Positions 6,726-10,850 of a DNA stretch of 10,850 nucleotides are shown piece after piece; within the stretch, counting starts at the first letter, position 1; each line of letters opens with the position of its first letter. Below the pieces are notes generated by a model that saw nothing but the letters and a program-made list of their open reading frames with translations, was not told the origin of the DNA and searched no databases. The stretch covers positions 1 to 10,850 of the forward strand of contig CANDLP010000040.1 of NCBI GenBank assembly GCA_947385505.1, in the 5' to 3' direction. The position numbers and the translations under genes were made by a program. The stretch comes from an uncultured Clostridia bacterium (GTDB taxonomy: Bacteria > Bacillota > Clostridia > Oscillospirales > Ruminococcaceae).

Positions 6726-7367
6726 TCATTCCTTTCCTTTTTCTTTATTCACCAAAAAATAGGCTCCGTTTTTATCCGCCGACATAAAAAACACATTGCT
6801 CAGCTCCGTTTTATTTTCCTTTAAAATGGATTTTACCCAGCCTTCGCCCAGATTTGTACGGTAAAGTCCGTCTTTATTTATTTCCCCGTCATGGATTATG
6901 ACCTCGGGAGGATTCTGAGCAGGCTGTTCCTTTTGGAAAAAGTTTATTTTTCCAGTGGTTTCAACTATTGCGTACTGTACCTGCGAAATGTCAAATATAC
7001 CCTGTTCCCGCATGGCTTCCGTAAGATCGTCTATGGTGTATCTTAAGTTTTTCATTTCCTTCTGGTCTATTACCCCGTCGGAAATGATTACCCGTGCGGT
7101 GCCGCTGAAAGCTTTTCTCATTTTAGTGCTTTTAAGCAATACTCCTGACATTATTACGTCCAAAGAGACTATCATGAGTATGGGAATAACTCCCATAAGC
7201 ATTGGCGTTGAAGCGTCCTCCAGCGCCAGGGTGGCTATATTGGATATCATTATTGTGGTAACAAGCTCGGAGGGCTGAAGCTCGCCCAGTTGTTTTTTTC
7301 CCATAAGCCTCAGGGAAAAAACTATCAGAAAATACAGAATCACGGTTCGTATCGTTATTATCAGCAT
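6726..7367 (-). CDS. DUF421 (YetF/YkjA-like) membrane protein
   Basis: A 213-residue membrane protein of the DUF421 family. Residues ~4-21, ~35-50 and ~56-77 are three membrane segments; between the first two lies the signature RLMGKKQLGELQPSELV (20-36). The rest (from ~85) is the two-part YetF soluble domain: GTARVIISDGVID, then LRYTIDDLTEAMREQGIFD and VQYAIVETTGKINFF, and a final beta-rich piece from ~155. Several B. subtilis relatives (YetF, YkjA, YrbG, YdfR) are known, with YetF-type members tied to spore-membrane or germination traits, but a biochemical role is not settled. AAGGAAAGGA lies 10 bases before the ATG at 7367. It is divergent from the endoglucanase gene and forms a two-gene unit with the DUF4363 gene. 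Confidence 0.93.
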   Translation of the reverse strand: MLIITIRTVILYFLIVFSLRLMGKKQLGELQPSELVTTIMISNIATLALEDASTPMLMGVIPILMIVSLDVIMSGVLLKSTKMRKAFSGTARVIISDGVIDQKEMKNLRYTIDDLTEAMREQGIFDISQVQYAIVETTGKINFFQKEQPAQNPPEVIIHDGEINKDGLYRTNLGEGWVKSILKENKTELSNVFFMSADKNGAYFLVNKEKGKE

Positions 7368-7517
7368 ATATGAAGTTTCCTTTCCTTTTTTGACGCAAAA
7401 GGCGTTTGCAGTTAGTAGGAATTGTACAGATTGCGGCTTTTCAGACAGCCCATAGTATTAAATCCAAACCGCATTTTTTAAATTACTTATTTATTTTGTG
7501 CCGCCGGCAAACAAATA

Positions 7518-7546
7518 TTACAAATTAAAAATAACAAATTTATAAT
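7518..7546 (+). promoter_or_regulatory. Probable sigma-A promoter of the GH5 gene
   Basis: TTACAA (7518-7523), 17 bases, TATAAT (7541-7546). The -10 is perfect and the -35 matches 4 of 6. It would give a leader of about 140 bases that contains the inverted repeat at 7625-7661. The region is so AT-rich that other -10-like boxes occur (for example TAATAA at 7601, 18 bases after TTGCCT at 7577), so the actual start is uncertain. Confidence 0.5.
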
Positions 7547-7624
7547 ATAAAAGTTAAAATTCTGATACATTATATTTTGCCTAAGTGTTAAAATCATAAG
7601 TAATAAAACAATAAAAATTTTAAA

Positions 7625-7661
7625 TGTGATTGTAAAAATTTGCATAAATTCTACAATCACA
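7625..7661. promoter_or_regulatory. Inverted repeat ahead of GH5: operator or leader hairpin
   Basis: TGTGATTGTA (7625-7634) and TACAATCACA (7652-7661) are perfect 10-base inverted repeats 17 bases apart; the spacer adds AATTT/AAATT, so most of the 37 bases can pair as an interrupted hairpin. It ends 30 bases before the endoglucanase ATG and 17 before its AAAGGAG ribosome site (7679-7685). It could be two half-sites for a sugar-responsive regulator, or an RNA hairpin in the leader. It has no U-tract right behind it, so it is not a normal terminator. Confidence 0.6.
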
Positions 7662-7691
7662 TAAAACAAAAACCTGATAAAGGAGACTGAA

Positions 7692-8855
7692 ATGAAGAGC
7701 GTTAAAAAATTTACGGCAATTTTGCTCTCGGTTTCTATGCTGTTTGTTCTTTCCTCCTGTAACCCTAATAACGCCGAAACCGACGGTGAGCTTGATTCGG
7801 AAACCGTTAGTTATTCCGAAGCTATGCGGGGGTTAAGCGCAAAAGAGCTTGTGGCGGAAATGAAAACGGGCTGGAATTTGGGCAATACCCTTGACGCCAA
7901 CGAAGGAGAAACCTCTTGGGGCAATCCCGAAACCACTCATGAGATGATAGACGAGGTAGCTAAAGCGGGTTTCGATGTTTTAAGAATACCCACTACCTGG
8001 GAACAGCATTTCCTTGAGGGGGATGATTACAAGATAGACCCCGAATGGATGGCGAGAGTTACCGAGGTGGTAAATTACGGCATTGACAACGGAATGTATG
8101 TGATATTAAACTGTCATCACGAGACAAACTGGATAAAACCCGTCACAAGCGAACTTGATAGCTTTATGCCCAAGTTTACCTCAATGTGGAAGCAGATTGC
8201 GGAAAACTTTGCCGAATACGGCGATCATTTGCTTTTCGAGGGACTTAACGAACCCAGAATAATAGGCGGTGAAAATGAATGGGGCGGCGGCACCGAGGAC
8301 GGAAGAAAGGCTCTGAACACCCTTAACAAAGCCTTTGTTGATACGGTGAGAGCCACCGGCGGCAACAATGAGACAAGAGCGCTTTTGATTCCCTCTTTCG
8401 CGGCGGCGGTAACGGATACGGCTCTCGGCGACTTTGAAGTACCGGACGATCCGAATATGATAGTTTCGCTGCATGCCTATACGCCTTTTGATTTTACCTT
8501 CAGCGACGGAAAGAATATTTTCGGCTACGATGACTCAGTGGGAAGCTCAATCGACTGGCTTTTCGGAACAATCGACAAATATTTCACGTCCAAAGACATA
8601 CCGGTTATTATTACGGAATACGGCTCGGTGAATAAGATCGAAAATTTTGCCGAGATACCTAACCCAAGGTACGCGGAAAACGTAAAATGGGTCAATAAAT
8701 ATCTTGGAAGGGCAAAGGAATCCGGTATTCCCTGCGTATGGTGGGATAACGGATCACACTTCGGTTCAGGCGAATTGTTCGGTATATTTAACCGTGAGGA
8801 GTTAAGCTGGTACACTCCCGACCTTATTGACGCAATAATGAAAATTTACAATTAA
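7692..8855 (+). CDS. GH5 endo-beta-glucanase lipoprotein (GH5_4-like)
   Basis: A 387-residue secreted glycoside hydrolase. Residues 1-22 are a lipoprotein signal (KKFTAILLSVSMLFVLSS) with the lipobox Cys at 23, so the enzyme is tethered to the outer face of the membrane; ~24-45 is a short linker. The catalytic (beta/alpha)8 barrel begins with GWNLGNTLDA (60-69) and shows RIPTTW (98-103), NCHHE (140-144), the acid/base Glu187 in LNEPR, HAY (261-263), the nucleophile Glu309 in ITEYG and CVWWDNG (348-354). The GWNLGNTLDA/TSWGNP start and the EW-GG after the acid/base motif match subfamily GH5_4, whose members cut cellulose, mixed-linkage glucan, glucomannan or xyloglucan internally; which one cannot be told here. 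There is no carbohydrate-binding module or dockerin. AAAGGAG lies 6 bases before the ATG. The next gene, a sugar-binding protein, suggests joint use of the released oligosaccharides. Confidence 0.95.
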   Translation: MKSVKKFTAILLSVSMLFVLSSCNPNNAETDGELDSETVSYSEAMRGLSAKELVAEMKTGWNLGNTLDANEGETSWGNPETTHEMIDEVAKAGFDVLRIPTTWEQHFLEGDDYKIDPEWMARVTEVVNYGIDNGMYVILNCHHETNWIKPVTSELDSFMPKFTSMWKQIAENFAEYGDHLLFEGLNEPRIIGGENEWGGGTEDGRKALNTLNKAFVDTVRATGGNNETRALLIPSFAAAVTDTALGDFEVPDDPNMIVSLHAYTPFDFTFSDGKNIFGYDDSVGSSIDWLFGTIDKYFTSKDIPVIITEYGSVNKIENFAEIPNPRYAENVKWVNKYLGRAKESGIPCVWWDNGSHFGSGELFGIFNREELSWYTPDLIDAIMKIYN

Positions 8856-9036
8856 TTTTCCGTTTTGTCCTGTTTTTGACAAAATTAAAATGAAAAATTG
8901 TACACAAATCTTGTAATACTAATTCCTGTCTAAAATACAGACGAAGCTGTATTTTATTGCGGAAACAGTATAAAGCCGGTTCTGAACGCTTCCATATAAA
9001 TTTGGAGCAAAAAATTACAGAAAAGGAGAAAATATC
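8856..9036 (+). promoter_or_regulatory. Leader region of the sugar-binding protein gene: promoter-like boxes and two dyads
   Basis: TTTTGTC (8863-8869) and GACAAAA (8878-8884) form a 7-base dyad that includes a perfect -35 box TTGACA (8876-8881). Seventeen bases further lies only a weak TGTACA; TGTAATACT at 8912-8920 is an alternative extended -10. TAAAATACAG (8931-8940) and CTGTATTTTA (8947-8956) form a perfect 10-bp, 6-base-loop hairpin without a T-run. I read this as a separate, probably regulated promoter for the binding-protein gene, but the exact start is not fixed. AAAAGGAG lies 8 bases before the ATG at 9037. Confidence 0.45.
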
Positions 9037-10455
9037 ATGAAAAAGAAAAAGATTCTTTCAGCTGCAGCGGCAACGGCAATACTTTTAAGTGTCCTTACCG
9101 CTTGTACTCAAAACGACAGCGGAAACAGCGCCAATGATACTACCACCGCGGTTCCCGGCACAACCGCTCCTCCCTCTACCATGCAGGAGGAACAGCAGAG
9201 TCAGGTGGAAGAGATCACCGTAAAGGAATTTGAGCTTGAAAACAAGGAAATAACCTTCCTTGCAACATGGGCAAGAAACCCCGCCAACGGAAAGAACAAG
9301 GACGTAGCCATCGAACTGTTCCAGAACAGGTTCGGCGGCAAGATCAACGACATAGTGGTAGGCGACGCCGAAAGATATGACAAGCTTGCGTCTTTGGTAT
9401 CCACAGGCGACTCTCCCGACTTTTTCTCGGCGGCGGACAGCGACGCTTTCCCTATGGGAGCTATCAATAATATGTTCCAGCCCATTGACGATTATATTGA
9501 TTATTCCGACGAGTGGTGGAGCAGCCGCAAGGAGATCAACGACAAGTTTGTTCTCAAGGGCAAGCACTATGTTGCGGCAATAAGCCCCGAAGTTGAAGTT
9601 GTAATGATTTACAACAAGGCTGTTATTGCAGAAAACGGTCTGCCTGATCCTTATCAGCTTCTTAAGGAAGACAAGTGGGACTGGACGGCTTGTATGGATA
9701 TGATGAGAAAGTTCTGCGATAAGTCCGAGGATAATTACGCAACCGACGGCTGGTGGATCACAACCGGTTTCTGTAACTCTACTGGCGTTCCCTTTATCGG
9801 AATGCAGGACGGAAAAATCGTAAACAATATAAGAGACGCGCTTATAGGTGAAGCGGAAGAATTCCTTTACAACATTCATAAGGAAAATATGGCTTACCCC
9901 GTATGGGATTACGGCTGGGTATCCAATCCTTCTAACGTAGGTATAGGCAAAACCCTGTTCTATCCCGTAGGCTTCTGGGCGCTTACTGAGATCAACTCCC
10001 AGTACGGTCTCGCTAACTACGGCGAACCCGGCGATATAGGTTTTGTTCCGGTTCCCAAATGTCCTTCTGCAGACGCTTATTATATTCCCGCGAGAGTTAA
10101 CGGATATCTTCTCTGCTCCGGCGCTCCTAATCCCGAAGGCTATGCGTGCATGATGTACTGTGAAGCCGCCGCCAACGACAGCCAGGAATCCGAGGATATC
10201 ACCAAGGAACAGTACTTCAACGAGTACGGCTGGACAGACGAGATGTGGGAGATGCGTCAGACGATGTATGATATGCTTGACGCTCACCCCGTATTCGAGT
10301 ACGCCAAGGGCGTATCCAGAGCGGCGTTTGACGCTTTGGACAATCCCTCTAAGGACGCTTATCACAACGGCGTTTCCTGGACACAGACAAAGGAAACCGT
10401 TTTTGGCGCTGTTCAGGGCGAAATTGATAAGGCCAACGCGGCGTTGGAAGGCTAA
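9037..10455 (+). CDS. ABC transporter sugar-binding lipoprotein (family 1 solute-binding protein)
   Basis: A 472-residue extracellular solute-binding protein. The signal peptide KKKKILSAAAATAILLSVLTAC has the lipobox Cys at residue 23. A low-complexity Ser/Thr/Pro/Gln linker (~25-60) separates the anchor from the folded part. The fold starts with ITFLATWA (~72-79) and continues with YDKLASLVSTGDSPDFF, EVEVVMIYNKAVIAENGLPDP and DKWDWTACMDMMRKF, which is the layout of family 1 binding proteins for oligosaccharides. Many Trp/Tyr residues (DEWWSS, DGWWITTG, VWDYGWV, VGFWAL) could stack on sugar rings. Because it follows an endoglucanase I infer cello- or related gluco-oligosaccharide binding; the ligand is not shown. 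No permease or ATPase gene follows: a strong terminator comes 48 bases after the stop. Its codons (AAC, AAG, ATC and TTC often chosen) look more expression-optimised than those of the neighbours. Confidence 0.92.
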   Translation: MKKKKILSAAAATAILLSVLTACTQNDSGNSANDTTTAVPGTTAPPSTMQEEQQSQVEEITVKEFELENKEITFLATWARNPANGKNKDVAIELFQNRFGGKINDIVVGDAERYDKLASLVSTGDSPDFFSAADSDAFPMGAINNMFQPIDDYIDYSDEWWSSRKEINDKFVLKGKHYVAAISPEVEVVMIYNKAVIAENGLPDPYQLLKEDKWDWTACMDMMRKFCDKSEDNYATDGWWITTGFCNSTGVPFIGMQDGKIVNNIRDALIGEAEEFLYNIHKENMAYPVWDYGWVSNPSNVGIGKTLFYPVGFWALTEINSQYGLANYGEPGDIGFVPVPKCPSADAYYIPARVNGYLLCSGAPNPEGYACMMYCEAAANDSQESEDITKEQYFNEYGWTDEMWEMRQTMYDMLDAHPVFEYAKGVSRAAFDALDNPSKDAYHNGVSWTQTKETVFGAVQGEIDKANAALEG

Positions 10456-10502
10456 GTTATAGTTGATCTTTTTCTTCTTTTCTCATTTTCTTCTAAAAAA
10501 AT

Positions 10503-10577
10503 AAGCAAAAAGCCGTGCCGCAAGCGCTCTGAAAGTCCGTTTTTGGAGCAGAAAGCTTTGGCAGCGGCTTTTTGCTT
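10503..10577 (+). terminator. Long branched terminator of the sugar-binding protein gene
   Basis: AAGCAAAAAGCCG (10503-10515) pairs perfectly with CGGCTTTTTGCTT (10565-10577), followed by TTTTGTGTT. Inside, TGCC/GGCA (10516-10519 with 10560-10563), AAGC/GCTT (10522-10525 with 10555-10558) and GCTC/GAGC (10526-10529 with 10546-10549) prolong the stem with small internal loops. The whole is a 75-base structure, longer than a plain terminator, and may also protect the 3' end of the message. Confidence 0.8.
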
Positions 10578-10631
10578 TTGTGTTATTGTGTTTATACTGT
10601 TAATCAATTAAAATTTAGAAAAATGGATCTT

Positions 10632-10687
10632 ATACCAATCCCATTTTGAACTGACGTAATACCCACAGTTCAAAATGGGATTGGTAT
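10632..10687. repeat. 22-base perfect palindromic element (REP/MITE-like)
   Basis: Positions 10632-10653 and 10666-10687 are perfect inverted repeats of 22 bases (outer end ATACCAATCCC, inner end TTGAACTG) round a 12-base loop. On the plus strand TATTATTTTT follows, so it might terminate transcription, but the arms are longer than needed for that. The single, fully paired hairpin between other terminators resembles a repeated extragenic palindrome or a very short non-autonomous element. A target-site duplication is not clear. Confidence 0.7.
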
Positions 10688-10740
10688 TATTATTTTTGTG
10701 AATTGTTATGCTATAAACCGAAATGAAAAAGTCAAGCATA

Positions 10741-10778
10741 AAAACTTCCCCTGAATCTTTTTGTTCAAGGGAAGTTTT
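10741..10778 (-). terminator. Hairpin, probable minus-strand terminator
   Basis: AAAACTTCCC (10741-10750) and GGGAAGTTTT (10769-10778) pair over 10 bp; after one C/A mismatch TGAA/TTCA adds 4 more, leaving an 8-base loop. On the minus strand the stem is followed by TTTTTATG, on the plus strand the T-run is shorter. It may end a minus-strand gene lying to the right of the window. Confidence 0.55.
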
Positions 10779-10808
10779 GTCATATAATTTGTTATTAATA
10801 CTAATAAC

Positions 10809-10841
10809 CATTTAAAAAACAGATAAACTGTTTTTTAAATG
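10809..10841. terminator. 14-bp AT-rich hairpin, possible terminator
   Basis: CATTTAAAAAACAG (10809-10822) and CTGTTTTTTAAATG (10828-10841) are perfect inverted repeats with a 5-base loop (ATAAA). The stem is AT-rich with a six-T run inside the arm rather than after it, so terminator strength is uncertain; it may instead be a dyad near the next gene. Confidence 0.45.
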
Positions 10842-10850
10842 CCATGCCGC

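Larger units (their letters stand above)
7368..7691. other. Divergent AT-rich intergenic region (DUF421 / GH5)
   Basis: About 320 bases without a gene. The left part (7368-7500) must carry the minus-strand promoter of the DUF421 gene; a TACTAT at 7457-7452 is a possible -10 but no good -35 goes with it. A small GC-rich palindrome, TGCCGCCGGCA, sits at 7500-7510. From 7511 the DNA is strongly AT-rich and holds the GH5 promoter (7518-7546) and a long inverted repeat (7625-7661). A 60-codon minus-strand frame in this AT-rich part has no coding character. Confidence 0.6.
10456..10850. other. Gene-free region with four strong inverted repeats
   Basis: Nearly 400 bases after the binding-protein gene with no believable coding region. 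It holds hairpins at 10503-10577, 10632-10687, 10741-10778 and 10809-10841. A 67-codon minus-strand frame (10811-10608) runs straight through three of them and has no ribosome site or family resemblance. The next gene must lie beyond the window's end. Confidence 0.75.

Noticed and set aside
7625..7661. CRP-type site (TGTGA...TCACA) upstream of the endoglucanase
   Set aside because: The half-sites are 27 bases apart instead of about 6, and CRP-cAMP control is not the usual route in this kind of Firmicute.
7487..7669. 60-codon minus-strand frame in the divergent intergenic region
   Set aside because: It lies in very AT-rich promoter DNA, overlaps the GH5 inverted repeat and has Ile/Phe/Leu content expected of random AT-rich sequence.
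8898..8920. Shared regulator site between the GH5 and binding-protein promoters (TTGTA half-sites)
   Set aside because: Only five bases are shared in AT-rich DNA, which is expected by chance.
9085..10365. 426-codon minus-strand open frame opposite the sugar-binding protein gene
   Set aside because: It is the shadow of a gene with biased codons; the plus strand has a lipoprotein signal, ribosome site and family motifs, while the minus frame has none of these.
10608..10811. 67-codon minus-strand frame in the right-hand gene-free region
   Set aside because: It runs through several perfect inverted repeats, lacks a ribosome site and resembles nothing known.

Overview
The window looks like chromosomal DNA of a low- to mid-GC Gram-positive anaerobe, most likely a plant-fibre-degrading member of the Ruminococcus/Oscillospiraceae group. 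The evidence is AAAGGAG-type ribosome sites, sigma-A promoters, two secreted lipoproteins, a cell-wall-type C-terminal sorting signal, a family GH5 endoglucanase (subfamily GH5_4 pattern), and the bacillus/clostridial gene order recJ-rel-metallohydrolase. The species cannot be fixed from this sequence alone.

Left of about 7370 everything reads on the minus strand. From upstream to downstream: a DUF421 membrane protein with a DUF4363 partner (7367-6341); then, from a near-consensus promoter at 6260-6288, recJ (6223-4196), a long RelA/SpoT-type Rel gene (4187-1999), a glyoxalase II-like metallo-hydrolase (1998-1378), a small zinc-ribbon protein (1316-885) and a secreted low-complexity Asp/Asn- and Thr-rich protein ending in an NPGTG sorting signal (789-199). 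A strong hairpin at 73-116 closes this strand. Right of 7692 everything reads on the plus strand: a GH5 endoglucanase lipoprotein (7692-8855) and an ABC sugar-binding lipoprotein (9037-10455), followed by almost 400 bases without a gene that hold four strong inverted repeats.

The most remarkable feature is in the Rel gene. It is split into two reading frames at a run of seven C residues, just as the alarmone synthetase domain begins. The first frame (intact ppGpp hydrolase domain) stops in a TAG that overlaps the GTG start of the second frame (rest of the synthetase, TGS, Cys-rich and ACT domains), with a Shine-Dalgarno-like GAGG just ahead. The position that is normally an ATP-contacting Arg in the R-x-K motif is Ile, one base from Arg. 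This may be a sequencing error, a genuine loss or phase-variable switch of ppGpp synthesis, or a two-polypeptide Rel.

Functionally, the right half is a polysaccharide-use module: the tethered endoglucanase would cut beta-glucan at the cell surface and the binding protein could capture released oligosaccharides. No permease or ATPase gene is present in the window. The left half is DNA repair, stringent response and small-molecule housekeeping. I found no CRISPR array, tRNA, rRNA, transposase or phage gene.
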